This document shows, piece after piece, positions 21,330 through 33,200 of a stretch of 64,000 bases of DNA (positions are counted from its first letter, which is position 1; each line of letters starts with the position of its first letter). The notes beneath the pieces were generated by a model. It had not been told where the DNA came from. It worked only from the letters and a program-made list of their open reading frames with translations, and did no database searches. The stretch is from Thozetella sp. PMI_491 (taxonomy: Eukaryota; Ascomycota; Sordariomycetes; Chaetosphaeriales; Chaetosphaeriaceae), in the NCBI GenBank assembly GCA_021432635.1, contig MU270097.1, positions 1 to 64,000 of the forward strand, read 5' to 3'. The position numbers and the translations under genes were made by a program.

Positions 21330-23198
21330 TCAGATACCCCAACTGCCACGTCTCTCCCGCACGCCCCACGCTGAGGGGCTGATGGCGTTGAGGTCTGGGT
21401 GCTGTCTTGCCCACTCGAAGATGTACAGCTTCAGTGCCTTCCACCGCGGGCACCGCTCGTCCTCGCTCACGCCCTGCTTCTCCTCGCGGTCCATCATGAT
21501 GTGGCCCGTAGGCTTGCCCATGATGGCTGCGTCGTCCCGCTCAAGCTCGTCGGCGCTAATGCGGCTGATCTTGCTGAGCTCCTCATCGTACGCGAGGGCA
21601 GACGCCGGGTAGCCAAGGGAGAGATAGTTGTAGACCTGGGTGACGAATGTATCGTCGAACTCGGCGGCGATGCGCTCCTCGCGCTCGGCGTTCTCCTTCT
21701 CCCTGCGCAGCCGATCCTCCAGGCCCTGCAGCATGTGCAGGCCCTTGGGCTCATGGGGGCGGGCACGGTACCAACTTAGGACGCCGTCCGGGGTCGGCTC
21801 CTCGGTGACGCCAGTGACGGCGGTGTTGAAGGAGCTAGAGAAAGGGTCGCCTGGGGTGGAGGGCAAGAAGGGGGTCGAGATCATCGGCGGTCGCCCAGTC
21901 ATGGCAAGTTGCTGGCCGGTGTTGCTAGCGAAGCAGTACCCACGCCACAAACCCTTCACCTCGCTAGGGTCACGGCACGGCTCCTCCCAGGTGGCGCCTG
22001 TCTCGAGATCCCACAGGTGATCTGGCTCAAGTTTGGTGTGCTTGGGTGAAGGGCAGATGCGGAAGGTCAACTCCTTGCCAAGCATGGGGGGCGAGTGGTT
22101 CTTGAGACGATTCAGGTTCTTTGCCCGCTCCAGCGACATGTCTCGGTCGTGACCAAACTTTCGGAAAGGGGACGCATGGCTCCTGAAGCCCGTCTCGGCG
22201 GGTATCTGCGAGCCCGGGGTGTATGGCATGTTGGCGGCGCCCGCCGAGGCGGCTGAGGGGATGTAGGGCATGTGGGACTCCCCGATTGGTCGAATCGGCG
22301 GAGACTCTGGACGGCCGTAGGAAATGACCGACTCGCCAATGGTCGGGAGTGGAGAGTCGGCACGGAGCAGTGGCATGTGGCCCTCTCCGATCGGGCCAAG
22401 GGAGCCGGATGACGGAGCCCTCGCCCACAGCGGCGACCCTGAGAGCGACTCTCGGGCCGCCCTGGTGAGGCCCATTGCATCGCTCGGGGGGCTGTCCATG
22501 CTCATATTGTCCAGGTCGAGCGTTGACACGCGCTCTCTGGCGTGCTCGAGCACGTGGTGGTGCTCCCGCATTTCCTTGAACGCCCAGGTGGTGTCCTCCT
22601 CAGACGAGTCCCGGCGGGACGTCGTCCGGCGGGCGCCGGGACCGCGGATGGTGGGACGGCCCCGCGACGGGAGGCTGTCGTCGTCGGACCCCTCCCGGAC
22701 GTAAAAGTGCTCCGCGCCTCCTATCCGGATTCCACTGTTCGGGAAGGCGCTCATGGCCACCTCTTGCAGCTTGAGCTGGGCATCGCGGGCAACCAGGTCG
22801 AAGACATCCTCGGCGATCTCGTCGTCACACGACTCCCGCCTCGCGTGGCCCATCCTCCTAGAGGCCGGGCCATTACCCTGGCCGTGCTTCTTCTTGCTCT
22901 TTGGGGCGTAGATGTGCTTGGTGTAGGGTGTAATATCCGTCTTATCAGTCGGGCGGGTGGCCGGGCCCTCGTCGCCAGCCCTCCGTGCTCTGCGCACCGA
23001 TGACTCAACCAGCTGGGGGGCGAAACGCCGCTTCTCCCGCGGGGGCGGGGGCGGGTGAGCCGGTGACATGGGCGACGTCGGCGACGGGCTCGGGGTCGGC
23101 TCGGCCGTGGGGCCAGCCTTGCGGTATTGCTCAAAGGTGGTCTCGATGGGGATGGGTGCGAACCGCCGGGGCGGCTTCGACGGTGTCTGGTTCGCCAT
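21330..23198 (-). CDS. Conserved-looking disordered fungal protein, function unknown
   Basis: This single exon encodes 622 residues, starting at ATG 23198 in a good context (GCCATGGCG). I do not recognise a named domain. The first 130 residues are Pro/Ser/Arg-rich with two copies of an RRFAP box. Residues about 260-330 contain a loose repeat, (R/G)PIGE(S/G)HMP followed by a variable stretch. The only order-prone part is C-terminal. It includes SPKHTKLEPDHLWDLETGATWEEPC, a KGLWRGYC segment, a charged helix LEDRLRREKENAEREERI, then FVTQVYNYLSLGYPASALAYDEEL and PRWKALKLYIFEWARQHP. The long open frame with sordariomycete-like codon use, and an ordered C-terminus, argue that it is real. A cytoplasmic or nuclear adaptor is possible but not shown. 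Confidence 0.7.
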   Translation of the reverse strand: MANQTPSKPPRRFAPIPIETTFEQYRKAGPTAEPTPSPSPTSPMSPAHPPPPPREKRRFAPQLVESSVRRARRAGDEGPATRPTDKTDITPYTKHIYAPKSKKKHGQGNGPASRRMGHARRESCDDEIAEDVFDLVARDAQLKLQEVAMSAFPNSGIRIGGAEHFYVREGSDDDSLPSRGRPTIRGPGARRTTSRRDSSEEDTTWAFKEMREHHHVLEHARERVSTLDLDNMSMDSPPSDAMGLTRAARESLSGSPLWARAPSSGSLGPIGEGHMPLLRADSPLPTIGESVISYGRPESPPIRPIGESHMPYIPSAASAGAANMPYTPGSQIPAETGFRSHASPFRKFGHDRDMSLERAKNLNRLKNHSPPMLGKELTFRICPSPKHTKLEPDHLWDLETGATWEEPCRDPSEVKGLWRGYCFASNTGQQLAMTGRPPMISTPFLPSTPGDPFSSSFNTAVTGVTEEPTPDGVLSWYRARPHEPKGLHMLQGLEDRLRREKENAEREERIAAEFDDTFVTQVYNYLSLGYPASALAYDEELSKISRISADELERDDAAIMGKPTGHIMMDREEKQGVSEDERCPRWKALKLYIFEWARQHPDLNAISPSAWGVRERRGSWGI

Positions 23199-26100
23199 GG
23201 CCACGCACGCACGTCTGTCACGAATGGGCTATAGTGTTTGGTCGGTCATGGAGCGTCTCCCGCAGCGGAAAAGAGGAGGGGGATAGGGAGGGCGTGGGGG
23301 AGAAAGTGAGGCGGCGTCGAACGTGTGGTTCCGGGCTGCTGGCTGCTAGATTACAAACAGACAGGCGGTCCTTGTCATGGGCTCGCCCGAGGCCGAAACG
23401 CGCAGATGAGCAGTAGGCCAGCGAGTGAATCTTGCGGTGCCGCGAGATTTGCTCCCGCTCTGCACGCAAAGGGCCAGGAGAGAACTTCGATCTAGAGAAG
23501 AAAGAGCTCAGCAGCACTCGAATGCAGAGCGGTGGAACCGGGGGAATAAGTGTCGGAGGCGGTCACAAGACGAACGCACGACGATGGAGGCAGGAGGCAA
23601 CGGACAACTCAGGTCCAGCCAAGCAGGGCTCCCCACCTTGGCTGAGGTGGGATGGCGCCTCGAGAGGCAGCGCAGGTAAGCCTACAGTGCGAAGCGCCGC
23701 GGCGCCAACTCGGCCGGGTCCCCACCCTGCTTTGTAGGTGAGCCCCTGGGGAGGCGCCCTCTGGCACGCGCCAACCCGTCCAGCCCGAACCGGTCGCTTC
23801 GCTGTGGGGAGGGGCGGGGCGCCGCCGTAGAGGGGCGCTTTTCAGAGGACTTCGGTCCCCTCCTCCCTTTGCCTCTGCTTGGCCGGGCACTGCATACAGT
23901 CCCAGGCCCGCCGCGCACAGTGCAGGTACCTCGACCCCCAACCATTTCGTTTTGATTCACCAATTCATCATGCAAGCCTTTGGGCGGGGCAGGCCGCATG
24001 GGGTCGTTATCAGAGCCTGCCCTCGCCTGCGTCTGTGTGTCTAGAACACCGGCCCGCACGGTGTGCCCAGTTGCCCAGCACAGCGAGACGGGCTGTCTTC
24101 CCAACCGGTTGACATCATCGCCCGCCGACCTCCGGACTCGGACGAGAAATGCGAGGGAGCCGTCGGCCCTCAGATCAAAGAAGCAGCCGCGCGTTGGCAA
24201 AGCGCCACTAGATTCAACTCACGACACGGAGCCACAAAGGAAAAAAAAAACCGTTCTCCCGCCCCCCTACCCCAGTTGTTCAGTTGCCCAGCTTCGCACG
24301 CTGCTAATTAGCGCATCTCCCAAATCCCTCGGCCGCGGGACACTAGGGACTAGAGCCCATCTTTTTGGTGTTTGGTGGGGCCCTAGCCATTACTACTTAC
24401 TGTACGCAGGCTCGTGCTCGCTCAGCGACCCCCTCCAGCATTGCATCGTGAGATCAGCTCCGCGGTGAGAAGTGCAGGATCTGCGCCCTTGGGACGTCGC
24501 ATTCCTTACTAACAGCGCGCCCACATGAGGCATGGCATCGTGCCCCTCGTGCCTGCCGCGCACTGTCCTACCGGGGCATGCACCTGTCGGTGAGCAGCAC
24601 GGAAGTCGACGCGGAAGTCGATATGATGTGGTGGGCCGCCACCCCGCCGTTGGTCCGGGCCTGCCTGCGGCCAAAGAAGAATGCCCGACTTTTGCGAAGT
24701 TGCCAAATCCTCGTTACTGGGCACTGGACTGTCGCCATCTCCTGCGGCTTTCCTTCCTTCCCCTTTCTACCACGCCAGTCTTCCCTCTAAGTGGCCCCTC
24801 TTTTGATAAAAAAAAGTGCCCCCAGCGTCGTCCACCTCAGCATCCATTTTAGGCCGCGCTACCAAGCTTTACTGCCGTGCGCCAGGGCCTCGTAATTCGA
24901 TGGCCCCGCCGCTAATTGTCCTCATTCCCATTACGAGCAGCCGCCCGGTGCTTCCCAGACACCTCAGGACGCCACTGCGCTGTCCAGCATGCACCACATG
25001 GGAGGGCCGGATTCGTACATTTGCGGACGACCCCTGGGGAGCCCAGCAAGGGGACTAACATGAGGCTTGCCGCTACCAAACGCTACTCGGTGGAGGATGC
25101 CAGCCATCGAACCTCTATATGAGCTCGGTTCAGGAGAGAACCAGGGCATCCAGAAGGCGACTTGCTGGAATCAGGCCTAGCGTCGAGCTGCCAACCTCCA
25201 GATGCACCGCCGACCCACGCGGGGGCTCCCGGGAGGCCCTCCGGCGATGCGACGCACGCACAACCGGGTCCGGGAGCGTCCACCGCCTCAAGCTCCCAGC
25301 CAGCCGCATGGCATTGCAATGAGCAGGCCATTGGGCAAGGGCGACCGCGCAGGGAATATAGCAGCCTCTTCCGGTCTTGTGACCTCCCCCATATCCTATC
25401 ATGTCCCCCACGCATTCATCGTGCGTTGGCATCCACCTCGTACCATCTTGCCATATTTGCCATGCTTGCCATGCTTGCCATGCTCCAGCTGCCCATCCCC
25501 ACTGCTCGGGCCTGCACCGGGGAGAACCCATCTCGTCCCAGCTTTCCTCTTCTTGGTACCCGGGGGGGCAGTAGGGCCCCGTGTCTCGCCGATCGCACCG
25601 ACGGGTGGGCCCGCCGACTTAAGAACCGGCAGGCATTGGCACCAGCAAGGAGCTCCAGCCAGCTCCGGCGGGCCTAGACCGCCACACCGCCAAAGGCGGT
25701 GAAGCTCTCGCGGCTGGCGGATGCCAGACCCGTGGGACCTAGAGGTCTGCGAAGAAGCGTAGGTCTGTAAAGAAGCTACAGGCCAGAGACATTCCATTGG
25801 CTGCGCAAATACCGCGGAAGCGTCGGGCTCCAACCAGTGGCAAACAAACAGCCGACAGGCGAAATGCATGTTTCAACCCGATGCAGACACTGTGCTTCCA
25901 TATATGATCAAAGAACGCAAAACGTTCTCCGAAAGAGGACCAGGATACGCCTTTGTCTCAAGACCTGTCCAGCCTAAACGAGTCCATCGGTAGGACTCCA
26001 TCGGAAGGACTAAGGCCCAACGCCTCTGGTCGGCTCTGTGGGGTGAAGGGGCGACCTGGTCCGGATTCCGGAGCACAGCCGGAGGAAGTTTCATGCATCA

Positions 26101-29100
26101 TGCCTTCTCGCCACTTCCCCGTGGAGACCCCGGAACTATACCATAGGTGCCGCTATATGCGTAATCCTGAAGCCCTTGTCTAATGAGCTCTATTCCATGA
26201 AGTTCTCCCAACTGCTGGATGCCCACCAGGCCATCTACGCCACATTCCAAGACCTAGTAGTGACGCGGCGCCATGAAATCTGCGTGTCGTCCATGCAGAG
26301 TATTTGCGGCTGATTGGCCTCCCGCGGCTCGATCCCTTTGAAGAACGCAATTCAGGACTATACGGTGATACGTCAAGCATAGTTGGCTGCTCGGCAGCGC
26401 CTCCAGGCGCCTCTGCGTTTCTATAGGCTGCCACGGAGAGACGAGGTGTCGTGACGGAGATTGCGGCGGATTGTTGAAGTCAGACGCCGTTGTTCTAGCC
26501 GCAATCTACAGCAGTATCTTCCAAGCGGGCGGCAGCAAGTGAATTACCGGTCCTTGCTCGCTGTTGTGCTACGGTTGTACACTTGCGATTCGAGCCATGC
26601 TGGTTGGGCAATGGGGAAGGCAGCCCCTTGACCAGGCATGTATTCCTTGCAGAAGTTGTTGGACAGGGTGGCTTTGGCAGTAATGTGCAGAGCCGGCCAG
26701 GCCATGGACAGGCCTGGACCAGTCCGAGACATGTGAAGAAACTAGGCCGTAGGCTGCCAGAGACATCGTCGCCGTCATCGGCGGGCCTATTTGGCCGAGG
26801 ATGACAGCCCAGGGCAAAGCTTGCAGCACCAGGGAAGTTGGTGCATGCTCGAGAGGCAAGACAGAGATAATGGGAACGTTTTTTTTCTTTCGTTCTCGGC
26901 AGTTCTTGCCTGCTGGCTCAAATACTGACCACTCGGGCGGCCTTCCATGTAGGGGAGGTTACACGACCGGCGCAAGAAGAGATGAATTGGATCCTGATAT
27001 ATGACCTGCACCTCATCAAACGCAGGCGCGCGACGAACCAAGCACCCATCGCTCAGTGCCCCCCACACCCCCCTTAGGAGAGAGACGCATATGCTAGATG
27101 ACGATTGTCATGGCTCGTCGCTAAAGAGCCTTCCCAGCCCGGGAAAGAGGCTGCATCCGCTCTCACCCCGGACATAGAGTGGGTGGCTTTGGCTGCAGAT
27201 TGCTCCTACTGCAGGTCGTCCGGTCTATTTATTGCTACTACGGTGCAATTTCGATAGCGATTCCGGGGGCACACGGCTTGATAATGATGGGCAGGCCGTG
27301 TGTGACTGACAAACCGGGCGCGGTTGAAAGCGTGCCATATCGCGAGGCGCAAGGGCGGGCTAACAAGACCCCGGGGTGTCGCTGCCCTCTGCGCCTTGAG
27401 ATGGGTTGCAGCCTGGCCGTTCAGAATTTGGCCGAATAGTAGGCCAGAAGCAACGTCCACTGGAGAGTGCTTCGCCGCGGCGGCCACGGCTGTTGGTCCG
27501 ATCTCAGGCACACCTGAATCCGACCAAATGACAGTAAGATGCTTATCTGTCTGTCACCCTCGAGCAGGGCAGAAAAAGGCCTCGCCGCAGGCCAGCGCAT
27601 CATGTCGATAACACGCGTCTCAGCTGCATCCCTCGGCACAGGCGCTCAGCATGTTGAGTGCCGATAACGACGTTGCTGCGCAGTTCCTTGGCAGGTGCTG
27701 CGCGCTTGCAAGCTCCCAAGGTTCAGCCTCGCCTGGTCCGGGCATGCTTCGATAGCGCGCACACAAAGGCCGCATAGCTTCGCTGAAGTCCGATAACCTA
27801 TCTGGATTCTTTCAGCTTGACTTCGGTACATGTGGCGGTCAGCGGCCCGGATAATCGCTTATCGGCGCCACCGCGTCCCCCAGCCCGGGAGATGGGAGAT
27901 TGGACGTGCACTGATAGGCGTTGGGTGTCGCGCGACCGGGTGGTGGGGGTCAACCGCGAGAACGTCGTTGGCGGCGACGGAGCGGCGGGCTGCTGAGCGT
28001 TGACGCTACCTTGGGACCAGAAGCTCCGGAACAGGGGCGCGAGCGTTGGGCTCCAGGTCGCGCTCCCTTCCGTCCCCCTTGAGGTTACGAAATCCGGGGG
28101 TTTGCGCTGTGACCTATGGCCAGAAGCGGAAGACATGTGGTAGGCATGAGAAAAAGGACAGCGAAACCGGGAGCCAGGCCGCCGCACCGCGGTTCACTCA
28201 AGCAAGGAAGGAGACTTACGAGTGCAACACCATGACGGAAGGCGCTGGAGTATCGCACAGACGAGCGGCAGAGATGAGAAATGATCGGCAGCCAGCGGGG
28301 CGGGAGGAGGGGAGCCGTTGGGCCAGAGGAGGAAATGCCGCTGGGCCGCCAGGCTAGGCCCTACGCCTTCCTCCAGCGCCAATTGCGCAGGGGCTGATAC
28401 CGAGGACTCGGATGCTACAGTCATCGAAAGAACCTCAAATCGGGAAGAGCAGGCGCAAGGGGCCCGTATCCTCTCCTTGAGGCGTCACTTGCTCGCAGGC
28501 ACCATGGCCTCGGTAAGCAGACCTCGCGACCGACGTCCGCTTACCTGCTATAGTAGTACGTAAAAGAGGGAGCGCATGCGCGCTGTGGCCCCGTCGCATA
28601 AGATGGCCATTATTGGGCTGTTTGTTTTTTGACAGGCGAGGCGCGGGCTGGGGATCCAGGCACGGTGGCTAGAAGTTAGCCCCAAGCCGGTGGGTGCAGG
28701 CCAAGTGGGCCAGCCAGCGCGCACACGATAACAAAAGACAAAAGCACTCGCCGCCAGTTAGCACAAAAGAGGCCGCGCTGACAGGGAGCATGCCCGGTTT
28801 CTCTGAAAGGGTTATCGCGGGAGAGAGGCCGCTAGCTGGCATGGGCCGTTCGCTGCCCAGTGTCGTGCGCGAGATTGAGTTTGATGAGAGACTTCGGAGA
28901 GGGAGATGCAGATAGCGGCCCCATGGCCCGAAGAGGGACAGATCCCACTAGATCCTGTCTGACGAACAGTCGGGGGAACGACTAGCCCCGTCGTCGGCCG
29001 GACTGTGGCCGCTGGTTGGATAGAGCGCTCGGGGTGGGAAGTATCACAAGGTGCCTCTAAGAAGGGCCAGCCCGGCCTCTGGCGATGCCCTTGAAGCCAG

Positions 29101-30224
29101 TTGCCCGCAGCCAAGCTGGCCTGAGCATCTCGTGTCCCGCCTAGTGTGCGCATAGTGCCGGCCGGGCACCTGCTGTGGTGCATCACCTGCCATCCAGACA
29201 CGGCAGACTCAATCCAACACCTTGCCTAGCAGCGGCGTGCCCCATGTGTAGCTCGGTACCCCAGGACTCGTCCTTGGCGCCTGGGCACCGCACCACTCCA
29301 TCTTCCTTCGTACTTGGGTAGTTACACACCGGACGACGTGGTGGAGGGTGTTAGAATTGGAAGGGCTGAGGCGTCGTATCAGGAAGATGGTGTGCGTCAA
29401 GACATGGAGTAGTAACACAGAATACCCCCCCTGTCCAACGCGCCCCGGAGCTTCCTTGTATTTGATCCGCATTCCCCTGATGACCGGGTGTGCCCAGAGG
29501 TCGGTGGCTCCCCCCTCCCCTCCTCCCCCCTGTAGATTTGTGGATGGGTCAAGCCTTGGGTGGACTTTTGGGTGTGAATAATGATGGTGTCTGACGTTGG
29601 CCGGACCCCCCTCCCTTGTACCGGGATGCAGCATCAAAAAAAAAAAAATCATAACTACCCCCTTGTATCGCTCCTCTCCCAGTCGCGGTGATGTTTGCTT
29701 TTTTGTAGCGGCTCCAGTTCGTCTCGTTTCCCCATCTCTTTAGCTCAGGATGTTCATGTCCGTCTATTAAACCAAACCGCGAGAAACCAGTCCATCTTTT
29801 CCAGATAAGCGCAGTCCCCGACCTCCTGTCCCGGTTTTTGCGCCGTTATCGTGGTTCGTCGCGCCTTCCCCCTCTTGTCTTATATACCCACCCAGTTCGG
29901 ACTCCCCAGTCGATGATGTCTGCTATAACCGGCTCCTGATCCTCGACTTTGTTTTACATCCCCACGTCTTCCCACCCACTGTTGCATAATTTTTGGTCTT
30001 TTCCCCTCCTGTGTTGGACCCTAATTCCTCTCTTCCCCTTAGACATAACTCCACAGCATTTTTATGCCCCGTGGCACCTCCCTCCTCGCGAGCTTTTCGT
30101 CCCATGTTGGCTTGAAAGTGGAGGCAGCGTGGCGCTCGAGACTCGGTTGTAAAGCGGCGCTGGCCCAGACGCTGCTACACCCATGCCGCAGTGACCGGCC
30201 TCGCGACGACAAAGCTTGGAAGTA
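23199..30224. other. Seven-kilobase stretch without supported protein genes
   Basis: Both neighbours read away from this region, so it holds two promoters. Its frames overlap one another on both strands, are short and proline/arginine-rich, and match no family I know. Visible details are a 9-bp repeat (GCCATGCTT) at about 25457-25485, an A10 run at 24240-24249, an A12 run near 29637 and TTATATACC at about 29880-29888. From about 29650 to 30220 the plus strand is pyrimidine-rich and could be the leader of the 1,464-residue gene. No tRNA pattern was found. Confidence 0.5.
25450..25485. repeat. Short 9-bp tandem repeat
   Basis: GCCATATTT is followed by GCCATGCTT, GCCATGCTT and GCCATGCTC in the gene-free stretch. 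It is a small low-copy repeat with no assigned role. Confidence 0.7.
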
Positions 30225-33200
30225 ATGGCCCTGGCGTACAGCGCTTTGGGCCCGACCGATGACGACACGCCAGACGATGGCACCTTCAGTCCACTGAGAT
30301 CCTCACCTGGCACAGCATCGCCTTCGCTCTCGGTAGCATCGCCTTCGACCCTGATGGCCTTGAGCTTGGGGGACCATGTCTTCACGCCGCTTTCGATGGA
30401 CATGAGCGACTTCGACGTGATTGACCAGGACAGCGACGGCGCAGTGACTAGCCAGGCGTCCCCGAGCCAAGCCAGGTCGACAAAGGAAACCGCCCAACTG
30501 AACCTTCGGCGGCCCAAGATGGCGAAAGGTGGTCCCACAGAAGCCGCGCGAGAAGGATTTGCAGTGTCTCATTCCGGCATGGGGCCCAACGTGGGCGCGG
30601 GCGCGCTGCGAGCAGGGAGCGTTGCCTGCATCCCCGTCGACATGCCCGAGTCGCTCCAATCACCACCGGCAATACAAGCCACCGCTGCAACTGAAAAGGG
30701 ATACGACCTCACGCCGCCTAAAAATACTGGGGACAACAAAAACTTGTCGCCCACTTCCAACTCTCCCCTTGGCGTTGCCACGCACGATTTCAACACGAAA
30801 CCCGACGACCTCCTTGAGCACCGCGACAGTCCTGCATTACACGACACGCCACTGTTGCTGCATCCCCGTCGTGCACCCGGTTTGCCCGAGGCGGATGGCG
30901 TCCGGCTGCACTCTTCGTATCCCCACCCCCTGAACGCCGATTCTGCAGAGTTGGCACCGCCCAGCCCAGCGACGGCGTCTTCAGCAATCGAGAGACCCGA
31001 GTCAGGCCCCCGGCCACCGCCGAGCGACCCAACCCCCCAATTCCACGTCGTCGCCGACGTGAACACGATCCAGCCGTCGATCGTCCGCAAGATCTCCAAC
31101 GCCAGCGTCACGATCCGTCACCCAGCGCCCGACCTCAACCCCCGGTCCGGAGCCTACCTCGGCAACATTGCCGCCCTCGAAGCGACCGCCGAGCGGTTTT
31201 CTATGACTAGTTCGATCGAGGACGCCATCCGAGACGCCCACGACGAACTCAAGCGCAGCGATAGCCGACGATCTTCGCTCCTTCATGCCAATAGCACCCA
31301 CGCCAACAGCGTTGCGAACGTCACGAGGAGGCGAGCCGGCACAGACGCAAGCTCCACATCCTCACAACTCCACCCGTTACCCTTGAGCCGCCAGAGTTCC
31401 ATCGTAGGAACCAACAACGCGGCGCGTCACGGAGGATACTCCCCTGCAGGATACGTCATGAGCCCTGCCAATTCGTTTTCTAATCGATCGACACGACTCC
31501 GTTCCGGAAGCAAGGCGAGCTCGCTGGGCCAACCATCAGCGCTCATTGCCAATATGAATAGCACAGCCATGTCGCCCGACGCCGGGAACCGCGGCGAAGA
31601 CTTTCCCTTTTTGTCGCGCCACGGTCCGGGCAAGGGCTCAGTCCGGAGTGTCATGTCCGGGAAGCTGTCGCTTGCCGAAATCGCGGAGATTGAGCCGCCG
31701 ACCAGCTTAACTCAGGACGCCCTCGACGAGGCGGATCGTGCCGCCGCTATCGGGGAAGATCCGGAGGATGACGATACGATCCGGGCGTCGGCACACCAGC
31801 ACATCGAATCCCAGTTCGCTGCGGAATTTGACGACCAGGAAACCCCTCCGGCCGACACATTTAGCCCGATGCTAGACGGTGACCTTGCGGCCGGGCCTGC
31901 CCCCAGGCTCCAGCTGCACCAACCGGACCAGTCTACGCGCTATGGCCACTACGACCAAGAGCCCGAGCGGCCAGCCACAGCGGAGTCGGGAGCTACCTTC
32001 GAGGCAAGGATGGCCTTTGGGGATTTCGACGGCGTCCACTGCGATCCGGAAGCCATCCTGTTCGCAGAGCCCCCAGCGGCGGAATATCTGCCGCCGGAGC
32101 CTGCGCCTCGACGCCGCCCTGAGCCCCCGGCTGCCCGGCCAACCTCTTACTTTGACCATTCGACGGGGCAACAGATGCTCTATTACCCTGCGCGGGTCCC
32201 TGCCATGCTCAATCTACCACCAAAGCTGTCGAAAAAGGACGGGAGGCTCTTGGGGCAACAGATGCGCCGATCCAGGGTCATGAGTGCAATGCCCGAGGCA
32301 TCGCGAGGAAGCCGCTCCTGGCTCCCAGATCCGCTCGAGGGCATCGAGAGAACATACTCTTCCGAGTCGCCTGGCTTCCATGAGGAGCCACTGCCCCAAC
32401 CAGCGGCTCCTGTGTCCTTGGGTCTACCCGAAGATACACCACAGCTCCCTGGCCTAGATTTTGGAGAGAAACCTCCGCTGCATAGGAGCCAGCCGTCGGA
32501 CACCGGCACCATTGTTCCAGTAGTACAGGAACCCGAGCGCGAGTACAGACGTCCGCCGCGCTTAACCGACGTCGAGAAGCGACAATCCCGCATGACGAAC
32601 CTAGGCAATCTCCCACCGCAGCTCAGAGCCAGCGCCTTCTTCGATCTACCCAGTGAAGCACCGAAGATCGAGATGAAGGAAGGCTCGGCGATGGCGACCT
32701 TGGACAGTATCCTGGATGCCTCGGCAGCTGCCCCGGTCAGCGCCTTCACCGACCACGTCTTCGCCGGCAAGCTAGGCGAGGAGGTCTATGGGGCGGAGAA
32801 GAAGACTAAGAAGAAGAAGACGAAGCCTGCAAATCTCGCTGCGAACGGGCGAGTCGAAGAAGCAGAGCCAAGCCCACCGCTCCCATCGCCGGGGCCCAGG
32901 AAGCTCGTTAAGCGAAACCCCAGCTCGGAGCTGCTCAATGTCGCCGCCGGCGAGCCCAAGAAGCGCAGCAGTGTGTTCAATCTCCTGGGCGGCAGTCGCG
33001 CCGCAGACGAAGACGATCGACGAAGCGCCATCGGGGCCAATGACCACTCGTCCCCGGAGAACGAGCAGGAACCTTTCTCACCGAACCAGCTTGCGCCCGA
33101 TGAGGATGAAGAGGTGGACGAAGAGGAAGAGAGCGAGGAAGAAGAAGAGGCGCCAGGCTATCAAGGACAACCCACGACCCTGCTTGCTGAGCTGCAGCTT

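Noticed and set aside
25202-25702. 166-codon plus frame in the gene-free stretch
   Set aside because: It is Pro/Arg-rich with overlapping frames on both strands, a 9-bp repeat inside and no homologue I recognise.
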